Source: Helicobacter pylori (GTDB lineage Bacteria; Campylobacterota; Campylobacteria; Campylobacterales; Helicobacteraceae). From it: 64,000 bases of DNA. The notes below the pieces were generated by a model. The model ran no database searches and was not told the origin of the DNA. It worked only from the letters and a program-made list of their open reading frames with translations. The DNA lies in contig NZ_CP071935.1 in assembly GCF_030062585.1 (NCBI RefSeq), positions 869,034-933,033 on the forward strand, written 5' to 3'. A program made the translations under genes and the position numbers. Below, in pieces: positions 20,444 to 30,554 of the stretch (positions within the stretch are counted from its first letter, which is position 1; each line of letters starts with the position of its first letter).

Positions 20444-20479
20444 ACCCTCTTTAAATAACAACCCTTATTTAAAGGGGTT
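20441..20479 (+). terminator. Hairpin after hofF
   Basis: CCCTCTTTAAATAA pairs with TTATTTAAAGGGG (near-perfect stem of about 13 bp, loop CAACCC) directly after the hofF stop. No clear U-run follows, so it may act as a 3' stability element. Confidence 0.4.
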
Positions 20480-20625
20480 GGCTAAAAACGCCCAACCATA
20501 AGATAGCCACTAAAAAACGCTTTATCGCCTATTTTAGGGCTTGTTTTTCTAAAAGCGTTAGAATTTTTAAACTTTTTTATTACGCTATTTTTGGCTCTGT
20601 GATACTAAAACTTTTATTTTTAAAA

Positions 20626-20703
20626 ATGGGCTTTTGGTTGCTTTGCTTTGTCATTTTAAAACTCATTTTAAAAATATTTCAAATTCATTTTATAAGGGGA
20701 TAG
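20626..20703 (+). CDS. Hydrophobic small ORF of 25 codons inside repeat copy A
   Basis: ATG 20626 encodes MGFWLLCFVILKLILKIFQI and five more residues ending FIRG. It stops at a TAG that is part of the conserved GGATAGGGG block of the repeat. The frame stays open upstream to about 20478, with a GTG at 20599. The composition (Phe, Leu, Ile, Lys) resembles small membrane toxins, but AT-rich DNA favours these residues by chance and no ribosome site is visible. Treat as a candidate only. Confidence 0.2.
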   Translation: MGFWLLCFVILKLILKIFQIHFIRG

Positions 20704-20785
20704 GGGGGTATTTTGAAATAACTCTCCCCCAACCCCCCAAGACCGCTTTTTTAATAAAGTTATCACTTGCTTACGCAAGCTCTTT
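20696..20785 (+). repeat. Intergenic structured repeat, copy A
   Basis: First of four related copies in the window. The order is GGGGATAGGGGGG, TATTTTGAAA, a C-rich arm CTCCCCC, a variable spacer, CGCTTTTTTAATAAAGTTATC, and the hairpin CTTGC-TTAC-GCAAG with a T-rich tail. The G-rich and C-rich arms can pair. It occupies most of the 343-bp gap between hofF and hsdS. Its terminal hairpin ends 2 bp before the hsdS stop codon, so it could terminate either transcript. Confidence 0.7.
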
Positions 20786-20786
20786 G

Positions 20787-22046
20787 TTATTTATTTGGGG
20801 TTAGGGGTTTGAAAGTCAATAATTTTTCTCGGTAATATTCGTATTGTTTTTTTCGGGCTTCTATTTCAGCGGGGATACCGGCTAATAAATCGGTGGTTAA
20901 AATTGAAAATTGATCCAAAATCTTAACGATCTCTTGTTGGATCTCTAGGGGTGGGATGGGGACTTCTAATTGTGAATAACGAGAAATCCACTGCCTTGTA
21001 TGTTCCCCACTGATATTATAGGGAATAGTTTGCATATAAAAAAAGATAAATCTGATGTTAATTGTAGGATTTTTTGAGAATAAGATTTTCATAGCGCTTG
21101 ATTTTACTTTAAAAGGGAAATCAACCCATTGGGTCGCTGTTGTGAAATCGTCAAAGATGATAACCGGAGAGCTTTTACTCGCTTGATAAATATTGTCTTT
21201 TTCGTTTGTATAACCTAAAATAAAGGTTTTTCCTGCGGTTAAAACGGGGGTAGGGTAACTTTTATCAAATTCTTTACTCGTTACGCAATATTGATTGGGT
21301 TGATCATACTCTAGAACCTCCCCCAACTTCATAAACCCTACCCCCTTAGGCGCTAGAGTGTGGAGTAAGGTTTTCAAGCGTTTGGGGTAGGGTTTTTGCG
21401 CCAATCTTTCTTTGGCGTCTTTGTGGTTTTGGTTAATATCGTTAAAGTCTAAAAGCATGTTTTGGTAATACTGGTATTGTTTTTTTCGCGCTTTTAATTC
21501 TGTGTTTAATTCTGTGAAAGCGTCCAAAATCTTAACGATCTCTTGCTGGATCTCTAGGGGCGGGATGGGGAACTTATATTTTTTAAAAGCGGTCATATCC
21601 ACAGAAGCAAAACCTGAAACATTAATATTATTTTTGCACCATTCCCCTAAAAGAAAGCATTGGTAAAAAAAGAATTTCATGTCTAAAGCAAGATCACAAT
21701 TCGCTTTTTTGCTTAAAAAAGTGAATTGTTGATTCGCTAACGAATCAACGATTAAAAGGGCATGCTCTCCTATGGTTGCTGTCGTAGAAATAATAATAGA
21801 ATTTTTAGGGAATAATTTCTTACCTTTCAAAGCCTTTGGGGTAATGTGTTGGATTGAGTCTTTTAAAATCCTCCCATTTTCTCTAAGGTCTTCCATTCTA
21901 AACCAAGGGATAGTCCCATTTTTCCAAAATTCAGGATTGTTTTTTGATGGGGTGTAACCATTTCTAATTTCAAAAACCTCTTCAAGCGTTTTAAACTCCA
22001 CCCCCTTAGGCGCTAGGGTTTGGAGCAGTCGCTCTATTTTATGCAT
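20787..22046 (-). CDS. hsdS: Orphan type I restriction-modification specificity subunit HsdS
   Basis: A 419-residue DNA-recognition subunit with two target recognition domains, each followed by a conserved helix: LEIQQEIVKILDAFTELNTE near residue 165, and LEIQQEIVKILDQFSILTTD near residue 375. The N-terminus (LLQTLAPKGVEFKTLEEV) is echoed mid-protein (LLHTLAPKGVGFMKLGEV), giving the usual two-fold pseudo-repeat. At DNA level, 48-bp repeats (20914-20961 and 21523-21570) and 26-bp repeats (21341-21366 and 22001-22026) bracket the recognition domains. No hsdM or hsdR is adjacent, so it must work with subunits encoded elsewhere. It corresponds to HP0790. Confidence 0.93.
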   Translation of the reverse strand: MHKIERLLQTLAPKGVEFKTLEEVFEIRNGYTPSKNNPEFWKNGTIPWFRMEDLRENGRILKDSIQHITPKALKGKKLFPKNSIIISTTATIGEHALLIVDSLANQQFTFLSKKANCDLALDMKFFFYQCFLLGEWCKNNINVSGFASVDMTAFKKYKFPIPPLEIQQEIVKILDAFTELNTELKARKKQYQYYQNMLLDFNDINQNHKDAKERLAQKPYPKRLKTLLHTLAPKGVGFMKLGEVLEYDQPNQYCVTSKEFDKSYPTPVLTAGKTFILGYTNEKDNIYQASKSSPVIIFDDFTTATQWVDFPFKVKSSAMKILFSKNPTINIRFIFFYMQTIPYNISGEHTRQWISRYSQLEVPIPPLEIQQEIVKILDQFSILTTDLLAGIPAEIEARKKQYEYYREKLLTFKPLTPNK

Positions 22047-22086
22047 TTTACCTCCCTTCTAAATGGCTAATGATAAATTCAAGGCT

Positions 22087-24147
22087 TTAAGCCCTCATCG
22101 CGCGCATGGAATTGGCTAAAGCTAAAAGCGTAACCCCCACATCGCCAAAGACCGCTTCCCACAAGCTCGCTACCCCCATAAGCCCTAGCACGATAAAAAC
22201 CGCCTTAATCCCTAAAGCGAACAAGATATTTTGCCAAATGATGTTTTTGGTTTTTTTAGCGATCGCTAAAACTTTGACTAAAGAGCTTAAGGAGTCATTA
22301 GTGATCACAATATCCGCGCTTTGCTTGCTCAATTCTGAGCCTTTCCCCATGCCAATCCCCACATCAGCGCTCGCTAGAGTTGGAGCGTCATTGATGCCAT
22401 CGCCTACAAAAATCGCCGGGGCTTTATAGCGCTCTTTAAAGGTTTTAAACACGCTCGTTTTTTCTTCAGGCAACAAACTCGCATAATATTCACAGCCTAG
22501 AGTTTGAGCGATGCTCTCAGTCGCGCTTTTTCTGTCCCCGCTCAAAATGCAAAAATTTTCTATCCCTTGCGCTTTTAAATCCCTTAAGCACTCTATGGCG
22601 TCATCTTTAATCTCATCGCTAATCACAATATAGCCTATATAATTTTGGTTGAAAGCCACATGCACAATCGTGCCGTTTTCTTTGGAAGGGCTGTGCGCGA
22701 TATGGAATTGATCGAGCATTTTTTCATTCCCTGCGATGATTAGATCCGTATGGCATTGCGCTTTAACCCCCATTCCGCTCACTTCTTCGTAATTTTTAAT
22801 GTCATGCTGGTGCTTATCGTCCTTTAGCATTTCTTCGCATGCTTTTTGAATGGATAAAGCGATCGGGTGCGTGGATAAGAGCTGCGAACAAGAAGCGTAA
22901 TGCAAAACTTCTTCTTTAGAATGCCCGTTTTGCGGCACAATATCTGTTACTTTAAAAACGCCTTTAGTCAAAGTGCCGGTTTTATCAAAGGCGATGCTTT
23001 TAGCTTGGGTAAGCACCTCTAAAACATGCACGCCTTTCATTAAAATGCCCTTTCGGCTCGCCGCTCCCACGCCCCCAAAATACCCTAAAGGCACAGAAAT
23101 CACTAACGCACAAGGGCAGCTCACCATTAAAGCCACAAGCCCCCTATAAATCCACTCATCAAAGCTCCCCATAGAAAACAAGGGCGGTAATATGGCGATC
23201 ATTAAGGCAATAAATAAAACGCTTGGGGTGTAGTAGCGTGAAAATTTAGTGATGAATTTCTCGGTTTCGCTCTTTTCATTCGTGGCTTGCTGGACTAAAT
23301 CCACCACTTTAGCGATAGAAGAATCTTTATACATTTTTTCTACTTGAATTTCAAGGACCGCCTTTAAATTCAAGCTCCCCCCTAAAACTTTAGAGCGTTC
23401 GCTGACATTAACAGGCATGGACTCCCCACTCAACGCCCTTTCATCTAGCAAACTTTCGCCCTTGATCACCACGCCATCCACAGGCACTTTTTCGCCGACT
23501 TTCACCACCACAATGTCATTAATTCTTAAATCTTCAGGCGCAACGCTCACTAATGCATCGCCCTTTTTCAAATAAGCCAAATTAGGAGCGACATCCACTA
23601 AAGCTTTAAGGGATTTTTTAGAGCGAGCGATAGCGAGTTTTTGCAAAAATTCGCCCGCTGAATAAAACACCATAATAGACACGCTCTCTTCATAAGCCCC
23701 CACGCAAAAAGCCGCAATAGTCGCAATGAGCATCAAAGCGTTTTCATCAAAAAATTGCCCTTTTCTAAGCCCACGAAACGCCCCTAAAATCACATCTTTA
23801 CCGCTCACTAGATACACTAAAGCCAACACGAAAAACACCGCTTTTTCAATCAAAGGGCTAGGGTTTAGGTGTAAGATTAAAATCGCACCTAAAAAGACCA
23901 TGATCGTAACAATGAGTGGGGTAAAACTCAAGGGCTTTTCTGCGGTCTCTTTAAAAGACAGGCTCAAATGCGGTTCATTTTGCTTAATAAAAGCCTTAAC
24001 CTTTTCAAAATCGCTCGTGTCCAAAAACAACTTACTGGTGCTGAAATTGATTTGAGCTTTTTTCACATAGTCTAATTTGTTTAAATCCCTTTCCAATTTA
24101 GACGCGCAATCAGGGCAATCCAAATTATGAATGTGGTATTCTTGCAT
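22087..24147 (-). CDS. cadA: Zinc/cadmium/cobalt-exporting P1B-type ATPase CadA
   Basis: A 686-residue heavy-metal pump in the inner membrane. It has an N-terminal metal-binding domain with CPDC at 11-14, paired transmembrane helices, the GES actuator motif ([10 protein letters not shown], about 238-247), the CPC ion motif in [11 protein letters not shown] (341-351), the phosphorylation site DKTGTLTKG (388-396), a THPIA nucleotide motif, and the hinge [12 protein letters not shown] motif with this C-terminal helix ([16 protein letters not shown]) is typical of Zn/Cd/Pb exporters (P1B-2). It confers metal tolerance, and in H. pylori it supports urease activity. It follows comM on the minus strand. 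Confidence 0.93.
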   Translation of the reverse strand: MQEYHIHNLDCPDCASKLERDLNKLDYVKKAQINFSTSKLFLDTSDFEKVKAFIKQNEPHLSLSFKETAEKPLSFTPLIVTIMVFLGAILILHLNPSPLIEKAVFFVLALVYLVSGKDVILGAFRGLRKGQFFDENALMLIATIAAFCVGAYEESVSIMVFYSAGEFLQKLAIARSKKSLKALVDVAPNLAYLKKGDALVSVAPEDLRINDIVVVKVGEKVPVDGVVIKGESLLDERALSGESMPVNVSERSKVLGGSLNLKAVLEIQVEKMYKDSSIAKVVDLVQQATNEKSETEKFITKFSRYYTPSVLFIALMIAILPPLFSMGSFDEWIYRGLVALMVSCPCALVISVPLGYFGGVGAASRKGILMKGVHVLEVLTQAKSIAFDKTGTLTKGVFKVTDIVPQNGHSKEEVLHYASCSQLLSTHPIALSIQKACEEMLKDDKHQHDIKNYEEVSGMGVKAQCHTDLIIAGNEKMLDQFHIAHSPSKENGTIVHVAFNQNYIGYIVISDEIKDDAIECLRDLKAQGIENFCILSGDRKSATESIAQTLGCEYYASLLPEEKTSVFKTFKERYKAPAIFVGDGINDAPTLASADVGIGMGKGSELSKQSADIVITNDSLSSLVKVLAIAKKTKNIIWQNILFALGIKAVFIVLGLMGVASLWEAVFGDVGVTLLALANSMRAMRA

Positions 24148-24171
24148 TTTCTCTCCCTTATAAAAATCCTT

Positions 24172-25692
24172 TTAAGAAATCTTTCTAAAACTCAGCGCTT
24201 TAAGCATGTGAGATTTTTCTATATTCTCGCAAGCGTTTAAATCCGCAATCGTCCTAGCGACCTTTTTGACCTTATTCACAGAGCGCATGGATAGATTGAA
24301 CCTTTCAACCGCCTGCTCTAACAACTTTTTTGCTTCAGCGTTTAAAGGGCAAAATCGTTCGATCTGCTCTTCATTAAGCTTACCATTAAAAGCGCTCTGT
24401 TTCCTTAACTTTTGCTGTTTGAAAGCTAATAATACTAATTCATGCATCTCTTTTGAAGTCCAAGAATGCGACGGCGTGTCTTTATAATTCCCCTCTTCCA
24501 TTTGCACGAACAAATCAATCCTGTCTAAAAAAGGTTCGCTCAAGCGGTTTTTATACTGCGTGATTTCTCTATCTTGGCAACGGCATGCTTTGGTGGTGCT
24601 GAGTAAATTCCCACACAAACAAGGGTTTTGAGCCCCCACAAATAAAAAAGAGGTTTCGTATTCAATTTTGCTGTGTACTCGTGAGATCACTAATTTATTG
24701 TTTTCTAAAGGCTCTCTCAAAGCTTCCAAAATATCCTTTTTAAAATGGGGCAATTCATCAAAAAAAAGCATGCCGTTATGCGCTAGCGCGATTTCGCCGG
24801 GTTTTGGCTCTCTTAGAGAGCTTGAGCCTAAAATGCTGGATTTTGAAGCGCTCTGGTGAGGGTTTCTAAAACTCCTTAAGGGGTAATAGGCGCTGTCTTG
24901 CTCGCTTAAAATGCGTAATTTTGTCGCTTCTAAGATTTCATTCAGGCTTAATGGAGGCAAGATATAACGCATGCGATTAATGATCATGCTTTTCCCACAC
25001 CCTGGACTTCCCTCTAAAATCAAGTTATGAAACCCAGCACTAGCGATCAAAGCGGCTTCTTTAGCGACAGCTTGCCCCTTAACTTCTTTAAAATCTAAGG
25101 CATAGGCGTCTGAAAAATAATACTCTTTATCGTTCAATTCTATCGTTTTAAAGGGTAGTTTTTTCGTGTGGGTGTCTGCTTTGATTTCAGGGTTTTGCAA
25201 AATTTCTAAAGCTTCTTTAAAATGCTCCACAAAAAAGCATTGCAAATTAGGGATGAGCGAAAAAAGCTCCTCATTAGCCTTAGGCGCAATGACTTTAGCA
25301 TGGGGGCGTTTAATGGCAATGTCTAAAAGCATGGGGAAAATGTTAGAATTGGGTTTGATCTTGCCATCAAGCCCTAACTCCCCAAAAGCAAACCACTCTT
25401 TAAAAGCCAACTCTTGTTTTTGCAAAGCGATTAAAAGAGCGATAGGCAAATCAAAATGGCTCCCGGATTTAGGCAAATCTGAAGGGGAAAGGTTGATGGT
25501 GATTTTTAAAGGCGGGAAAGTGAAATCGTTATTTTGTAAAGCCGATTGGACCCGTTGCTTGGCTTCTTGGATAGAGCTATTAGCTAGGCCTGAAATCACA
25601 AACGCCGGCAAAGCCCTTGTGAAAGTCGCTTCCACAGCCACGATTTCTGCCACCCCCCTTTGCATGGTCGCACAAAATATCGTGTTAATCAT
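24172..25692 (-). CDS. comM: ComM-like AAA+ ATPase (Mg-chelatase family), natural transformation
   Basis: A 506-residue protein with an N-terminal Lon-like domain (ITINLSPSDLPKSGSHFDLP), a Walker A loop GSPGCGKSM near 227, a Walker B segment MLFFDELPHF near 310, and an arginine-finger region. A four-cysteine insertion (CLCGNLLSTTKACRC) is the zinc-type loop of the YifB/ComM family. ComM is a hexameric branch-migration helicase that extends heteroduplex during natural transformation, which fits this highly competent species. Its start lies 5 bp from the stop of def. Confidence 0.9.
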   Translation of the reverse strand: MINTIFCATMQRGVAEIVAVEATFTRALPAFVISGLANSSIQEAKQRVQSALQNNDFTFPPLKITINLSPSDLPKSGSHFDLPIALLIALQKQELAFKEWFAFGELGLDGKIKPNSNIFPMLLDIAIKRPHAKVIAPKANEELFSLIPNLQCFFVEHFKEALEILQNPEIKADTHTKKLPFKTIELNDKEYYFSDAYALDFKEVKGQAVAKEAALIASAGFHNLILEGSPGCGKSMIINRMRYILPPLSLNEILEATKLRILSEQDSAYYPLRSFRNPHQSASKSSILGSSSLREPKPGEIALAHNGMLFFDELPHFKKDILEALREPLENNKLVISRVHSKIEYETSFLFVGAQNPCLCGNLLSTTKACRCQDREITQYKNRLSEPFLDRIDLFVQMEEGNYKDTPSHSWTSKEMHELVLLAFKQQKLRKQSAFNGKLNEEQIERFCPLNAEAKKLLEQAVERFNLSMRSVNKVKKVARTIADLNACENIEKSHMLKALSFRKIS

Positions 25693-25697
25693 GGTGG

Positions 25698-26222
25698 TTA
25701 CTTGTGTTTTTGTTTTTTTTGCAGCTCTTTGAGTTCTTTTTCAAATTTCTTACGCTTCAAAATGGATAATTTATCCACGAATAACACGCCATTGAGGTGA
25801 TCGATCTCATGCTGAATGGCTACCGCTAAAAGTTCGCTCGCTTCTAAAACTTTCACTTCAGCGAAGCGGTTTTGATACTCTATCTTAACCTTTTCAAAGC
25901 GCTCCACCTCTTCATAAAACCCCGGCACAGACAAGCACCCTTCTCTATACATTATTGAACCCCCCGTTTCTATCCATTTAGGGTTAATGATTTCCAAGCA
26001 GTCTTCTTTGTGTTGCAAGCCGTCTTCTTGCGGGAGATTGATAATGAGCATTCTTAAGGGTAAGCCCACTTGAATTGCGGCTAGCCCTATCCCCTCACTA
26101 GCGATCATAGTCTCATGCATGTCATCTAGTTGTTGGTGGAGTTTTGAATCAAAAGAAACGATCTCTTTAGAAATCGTTCTTAAGATTTTAGAAGGGTAAT
26201 GGATAATCTCTAATAACGCCAT
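25698..26222 (-). CDS. def: Peptide deformylase
   Basis: Metallo-hydrolase of 174 residues that removes the formyl group from nascent chains at the ribosome. All three signature motifs are present: [11 protein letters not shown] (about 44-54, motif GxGxAAxQ), EGCLSVPG with the metal-ligand Cys (about 94-101), and QHEIDHLNG with HExxH (about 138-146). The C-terminus is Lys-rich. It lies 4 bp after clpP, and the order tig-clpP-def forms a compact protein-maturation operon on the minus strand. Confidence 0.97.
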   Translation of the reverse strand: MALLEIIHYPSKILRTISKEIVSFDSKLHQQLDDMHETMIASEGIGLAAIQVGLPLRMLIINLPQEDGLQHKEDCLEIINPKWIETGGSIMYREGCLSVPGFYEEVERFEKVKIEYQNRFAEVKVLEASELLAVAIQHEIDHLNGVLFVDKLSILKRKKFEKELKELQKKQKHK

Positions 26223-26226
26223 GCAA

Positions 26227-26817
26227 TCACTTCACGTTTTTCTGTAACACTTTATCAATCAAGCCATACTCTTTAGCTTCTTTAGCGCTCATGTAAAAAT
26301 CCCTGTCCGTGTCTTTAGCGATTTGCTCCAAACTCTGCCCTGAGTTTTGAGCCAAAATAGAATTCATCAAGCCTTTAAGCCTGAGAATCTCATTAGAAAT
26401 GATTTCAATATCGCTCGCTTGCCCCTGAGCCCCCCCTAAAGGCTGGTGAATCATAATCCTTGAATGAGGCAATGAAAAGCGCTTACCCTTAGCCCCACAG
26501 CTCAGTAAAAACGCCCCCATAGAAGCCGCTTGACCGATGCAAATCGTGGAAACATCAGGGCGGATAAAATTCATGGTGTCATAAATGCTAAGACCGCTTG
26601 TTATCACCCCACCGGGAGAATTGATATACAAGCCAATGTCTTTTTCAGGGTCTTCAGCTTCCAAAAACAAGAGTTGGGCCACGATAGAAGACGCCACGCT
26701 GTCATTAATCTCACCGCTCAATAAAACAATGCGATCCTTTAAAAGGCGTGAGTAAATATCATAGCTGCGCTCCCCACGATCGGTATTCTCTATTACATAA
26801 GGAATGTATCCCATCAT
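26227..26817 (-). CDS. clpP: ATP-dependent Clp protease proteolytic subunit
   Basis: Serine protease of 196 residues that assembles as a tetradecamer and works with ClpX or ClpA. The catalytic Ser is in [12 protein letters not shown] (Ser near 99) and the catalytic His in [20 protein letters not shown] (His near 124). The [10 protein letters not shown] oxyanion strand is intact. Two adjacent ATGs (26817 and 26814) can serve as start. It lies between tig (17 bp upstream) and def (4 bp downstream). Confidence 0.97.
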   Translation of the reverse strand: MMGYIPYVIENTDRGERSYDIYSRLLKDRIVLLSGEINDSVASSIVAQLLFLEAEDPEKDIGLYINSPGGVITSGLSIYDTMNFIRPDVSTICIGQAASMGAFLLSCGAKGKRFSLPHSRIMIHQPLGGAQGQASDIEIISNEILRLKGLMNSILAQNSGQSLEQIAKDTDRDFYMSAKEAKEYGLIDKVLQKNVK

Positions 26818-26834
26818 CTCTCCTTTTTAGCCGT

Positions 26835-28190
26835 TTAACCCACTTGAGTTTTTTGAGCGTTGGGCCTCATTTTCTCTAAAATTTCTTGTTGCTCTTTAGG
26901 CAGGTTTTTATCCAACAAATAAGTCAGCACCCTATCTTCAATCATCGCCATTTTCACCGCCGCTAACATGTTATTTTTGCGGTATTGTTCAATGAGATTT
27001 TCTGGGTTTTGCCCTGTCATCATCGCTTCATAATACAAAGTTTGAAAGACTTCATTGTCATGCACGCCAATTTTTTCTTCTTTCGCTAAAGCGTCAATGA
27101 TAAAAGTGATTTTCACGCTTTTTGTCGCATCATTCCTAAAGCCCTCACGCTTTTCTTTGGCTTTTTCTTGACTTTCTTGTAAGGATTTGACTTCCTCAGC
27201 TTGCATGGAATAAAGAGCGTTCCTGAACAACAAATCCATTTCTTGCTCTATGATCGTTTTAGGCAAATCAAAAAGAATCTTTTCATCTAAATTTTCAATC
27301 AATTTTTCTTTCAACTCTTCATTATAGAGCCTGGCTTTATTTTCTAAAAACAACTGCCCTTCAACCCTTTCTTTTAAAAGCTTTAAAGTCGCATTCTCTT
27401 CATTAGCCAGCACGATTTTAGCGAGTTCGTCATTGATTTCTAACACTTCACGCGCTTGAATCTGGCGTAATTTCACTTTAAAAAGGGCTTCTTTGCCGGC
27501 TAAATGCTCTGCGTGGTATTCGCTAGGGAAAGTCAAAGGGAATTCTTTTTCTTCACCCGCTTGCATACCTAAAAGAGCCTTTTCAAAATCTTCTAGCATT
27601 TGCTTACTACCTAAAATCAAACTGAAATTCTCAGCCTTGCCCCCTTCAAAAGGCGCATTATCTATAAAACCTTCAAAATCAATCGTTAATTTATCGTCGT
27701 TTTGAGCTTTTCTTTGAGCGTTAGTATCCACAAATTTCGCATAATCTTTAGCGAGCTGTTTCAAACGCTCATCAATTTTTTCTTCATTTGGAATTTCCAC
27801 TCCCACGCTAGGCACGCACTCTTTGATCTTGTCTAAAACAATCGTGGGTTTTAAGCCAATGTCCGCTTCTATTTCAAAATGCGTGTCTTTTTTTTCAAAT
27901 TTAGTGAGATTGGGGCTGCCGATTAGATCCTTATTTTCAATCCCTAATTCCTTAAAAGCGTTTTTTAAAACCTCTTGAATCATTTCTTCTTGAGCATCTT
28001 GATCAATTTGGGCTTGATAACGGGCTTTCACTAAACTAAGGGGGACTTTACCTCTTCTAAAGCCATCAATTTTAACTTTTTGGGCGATTTTTTGAGCGAT
28101 TTTATCATAACGCTTTTCTAAATTTTCAACGGAAAGTTTAGCGCTCAAACGGGCGTTAGCGGTGTCAATCTTTTTCACTTCAAGATTCAT
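26835..28190 (-). CDS. tig: Trigger factor
   Basis: Ribosome-associated chaperone and prolyl isomerase, 451 residues. The N-terminal ribosome-binding domain shows the signature GFRRGKVP (about 44-51), the FKBP-like domain lies near 150-245 (DKLTIDFEGFIDNAPFEGG), and a long helical C-terminal substrate-cradling domain follows. It is the first gene of the tig-clpP-def unit, with about 110 bp of AT-rich sequence upstream where a promoter is expected. Confidence 0.97.
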   Translation of the reverse strand: MNLEVKKIDTANARLSAKLSVENLEKRYDKIAQKIAQKVKIDGFRRGKVPLSLVKARYQAQIDQDAQEEMIQEVLKNAFKELGIENKDLIGSPNLTKFEKKDTHFEIEADIGLKPTIVLDKIKECVPSVGVEIPNEEKIDERLKQLAKDYAKFVDTNAQRKAQNDDKLTIDFEGFIDNAPFEGGKAENFSLILGSKQMLEDFEKALLGMQAGEEKEFPLTFPSEYHAEHLAGKEALFKVKLRQIQAREVLEINDELAKIVLANEENATLKLLKERVEGQLFLENKARLYNEELKEKLIENLDEKILFDLPKTIIEQEMDLLFRNALYSMQAEEVKSLQESQEKAKEKREGFRNDATKSVKITFIIDALAKEEKIGVHDNEVFQTLYYEAMMTGQNPENLIEQYRKNNMLAAVKMAMIEDRVLTYLLDKNLPKEQQEILEKMRPNAQKTQVG

Positions 28191-28302
28191 TTTTTTCCTT
28201 AAATGGTTAAAAAATTAAATTTTTGTATCATTATAGCTTAATTTGTTTTAATTCCGGTTTATAAAAAGCGGTTTTAATTCTAGTTTTCAAAAATTTAAAA
28301 AA

Positions 28303-29139
28303 CTAAAAATCATAAGTTGAAGTGAGATAGACAGAAATATTGCGTTTGAAATGAAGGGTGTATAAAGGGGTTTTAAAATAATCGTTAATTAAAAAGGGGA
28401 TTCGCACGCCAAATTCTATCGCCCAATTCTTATACCTTGAAAAGCGGTAACGATACCCCACATTCAGCATCACTTGAAACATGTAAGGGTGATAAACGCT
28501 TGAAGGATCTTTGGCCCACTTTTTAAAAATCTTTGTTTCATAAAACCAGGTTTCTCCCACGAAATTCATCCCTAAAATCAGCGTCCCAAAAGCGCGTTTG
28601 TATAAAAAGTCAGCCCCCACGCCATAAAAAATAGCGTTAATAAAAGTCTCTTTTCTTTGTAATTTTTCTCTATAGCTTTTAGGGATCTGCGAACTCGCCC
28701 TCAAACTATCGCCTAATGCGCCTTTATTTTTAAGAAAAAAGCCATAAGCGTAATCCAAAGAGACATAAAAACGGAAGCCGTAGCGCTCTTTTTTAGGAAA
28801 AAATTGTTTATAGCCATAAATCAAACTGACTTCAGCAAAAGGAATGTCTCGGTATTTTGAATGGTTTTCAAATTTTTCCCTGCTCTGTAGCCATGACATT
28901 TGCACCACGCTTGTGCCATAATAATGGGAGCTTTTGTCTATGTTAAAAAGTTTTTTTTTGGGCTTTTTAGGCTCAGCAAAACATGGAGGGTGGGTTTTGC
29001 CCCTTAAACACTTCTTGGCTAAAAACCGCTGGTATCCTAGATCTTTTTCTTTGATGATGGTGTAAGTAACCAAATCATCAGCCCTTAAATACACGCTCAA
29101 AAATAACGCTAAAAACCCCTTTTTAAGCAGTTTGTTCAA
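28303..29139 (-). CDS. Outer membrane protein of unknown role
   Basis: A 278-residue protein (HP0796-like, listed among H. pylori outer membrane proteins). The signal peptide is residues 1-20 (GFLALFLSVYLRA). The mature part is rich in aromatic beta strands (GFRFYVSLDYAYGFFLK; VMLNVGYRYRFSRYKNW) and ends YLTSTYDF with a C-terminal Phe, as outer-membrane barrels do. An A9 run in the coding strand (28951-28959) encodes PKKKLF near codon 61 and could slip. It follows hpaA by 28 bp and is probably co-transcribed with it. Confidence 0.8.
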   Translation of the reverse strand: MNKLLKKGFLALFLSVYLRADDLVTYTIIKEKDLGYQRFLAKKCLRGKTHPPCFAEPKKPKKKLFNIDKSSHYYGTSVVQMSWLQSREKFENHSKYRDIPFAEVSLIYGYKQFFPKKERYGFRFYVSLDYAYGFFLKNKGALGDSLRASSQIPKSYREKLQRKETFINAIFYGVGADFLYKRAFGTLILGMNFVGETWFYETKIFKKWAKDPSSVYHPYMFQVMLNVGYRYRFSRYKNWAIEFGVRIPFLINDYFKTPLYTLHFKRNISVYLTSTYDF

Positions 29140-29167
29140 GCGTTCTTTTCTTATGCGTTATTTGTCT

Positions 29168-29950
29168 TTATCGGTTTCTTTTGCCTTTCAATTCCTTGGC
29201 GTCTTTTTGATAAGATTCTAAATTCTTTTGAGTGAGTTTTTTGTCTATTTCTTGCATGATACTTGCAAAAATCTTATTCAAAGCGCTCTTGATCGCATCA
29301 TTAGAATTATCCGTTCCCTTAACCATAGTACTAACTAACCCTCCGCTATGGCTTGAATGGGTGGTTTTTAAGAATTTTTCTTGAATGTCCAACTCGCTCA
29401 AATCCATCGTAAAAGAATCTAAAGATTCCCCACTCATAGGCTCTAGTATGGTAACCTTGACAAAACCGGCCGGGATTAAAACCCCTTCCATTTTATCCAA
29501 ACCAGTGGAGAATAATAACCCGGGTTCTGATTTTTTCTGTATGGTTCTTTTAGGATCGGGGCGTAAAACAATTTCGCCATTCATAGCAACCGCCAAATAC
29601 CCTTCTTTTTTTTGCACAAAAGAAAAATCGTCTTTATCGCTACTATCCACATTGATAACCTTGTAGCCCTGATTTTGCAAAATCTGTTCAACCTTAAGCA
29701 CGGTTTGATTCTTGAATTTGTTTTCATACTCTTTAGCGATATTATCGCTGTATTGGAAAGCTGGCCTTAAAAGCAAAATCTTTTCATCTAACGCTTGAAC
29801 TTTCTCGCTAGCTGGATGGTAATTCAATTTCAAAGCGACTTCATTGGTTTCAATAATATGCGGGCTGCATCCCACCAACAAAGCCACCACGCTCGCGCCT
29901 AAAAGGCATTTTTTCCATGCAAAATCTTTAAAATGATTATTTGCTTTCAT
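29168..29950 (-). CDS. hpaA: HpaA, neuraminyllactose-binding haemagglutinin / flagellar sheath lipoprotein
   Basis: A 260-residue surface lipoprotein specific to Helicobacter. The signal peptide ends in the lipobox VALLVGC with the lipidated Cys at 28. The reported sialic-acid-binding motif [11 protein letters not shown] is visible near residues 134-144. HpaA is required for mouse colonisation and coats cell and flagellar sheath surfaces. The gene precedes a small outer membrane protein gene on the same strand. The C-terminus is Lys-rich ([12 protein letters not shown]). Confidence 0.96.
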   Translation of the reverse strand: MKANNHFKDFAWKKCLLGASVVALLVGCSPHIIETNEVALKLNYHPASEKVQALDEKILLLRPAFQYSDNIAKEYENKFKNQTVLKVEQILQNQGYKVINVDSSDKDDFSFVQKKEGYLAVAMNGEIVLRPDPKRTIQKKSEPGLLFSTGLDKMEGVLIPAGFVKVTILEPMSGESLDSFTMDLSELDIQEKFLKTTHSSHSGGLVSTMVKGTDNSNDAIKSALNKIFASIMQEIDKKLTQKNLESYQKDAKELKGKRNR

Positions 29951-30068
29951 TGTTCTATCCTTGATTGTAATATTTTAGACTTCTATAACAACAAACCCGA
30001 AGCAACCAACACGCTTTTGTTGTCAAAATGTTATTTTACCCTAACATCTTTAGATTATTAGTCTTTTT

Positions 30069-30545
30069 CTATTTTTTAGCGTTATAATCCCCACTTTTGC
30101 CTCCACTTTTATATTCCAACATCACACCGCTAATTGTCATGCTCTTATCAATGGATTTTACCATGTCATAAATGGTTAAAAGCCCTACGCTCACACTCAT
30201 TAGCGCTTCCATTTCTACTCCCGTTTTAGCTTGAGTTTTGACTCTCGCATAGAGTTTAAAACTGCAAGTCTCTTTTTCTTCTAAAATATCAATATCCACC
30301 CCATTGAGCATGATTGAATGGCACATGGGAATGAGCTCGCTTGTCTTTTTAGCCCCCATAATCCCAGCAATAATAGCAGTCTGTAACACCGGACCCTTTT
30401 TGACGCAATGATTGATAATAGCGTCATAAGCCTCTTTATTCATGCTGATACGACCGCTCGCTAGAGCGATTCTTTCAGTGGTTTCTTTATCCCCTATATC
30501 CACCATTTTAGGCTGATTTTCTCCATTCAAATGAGTGAGTGGCAT
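30069..30545 (-). CDS. moaC: Molybdopterin biosynthesis MoaC (cyclic pyranopterin monophosphate synthase)
   Basis: A 158-residue enzyme acting after MoaA in molybdopterin synthesis. The first strand [20 protein letters not shown] and the active-site segment IPMCHSIML (about 77-85) are diagnostic, as is [21 protein letters not shown]. Its start lies 9 bp after mog, and the cluster order moaD-moaE-mog-moaC on the minus strand is a molybdenum-cofactor operon. Confidence 0.95.
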   Translation of the reverse strand: MPLTHLNGENQPKMVDIGDKETTERIALASGRISMNKEAYDAIINHCVKKGPVLQTAIIAGIMGAKKTSELIPMCHSIMLNGVDIDILEEKETCSFKLYARVKTQAKTGVEMEALMSVSVGLLTIYDMVKSIDKSMTISGVMLEYKSGGKSGDYNAKK

Positions 30546-30554
30546 TTTTTTATC

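Noticed and set aside
25166-25732. 188-codon plus-strand ORF opposite comM
   Set aside because: Shadow of the comM frame, whose motifs are intact; no domain seen in the opposite frame.
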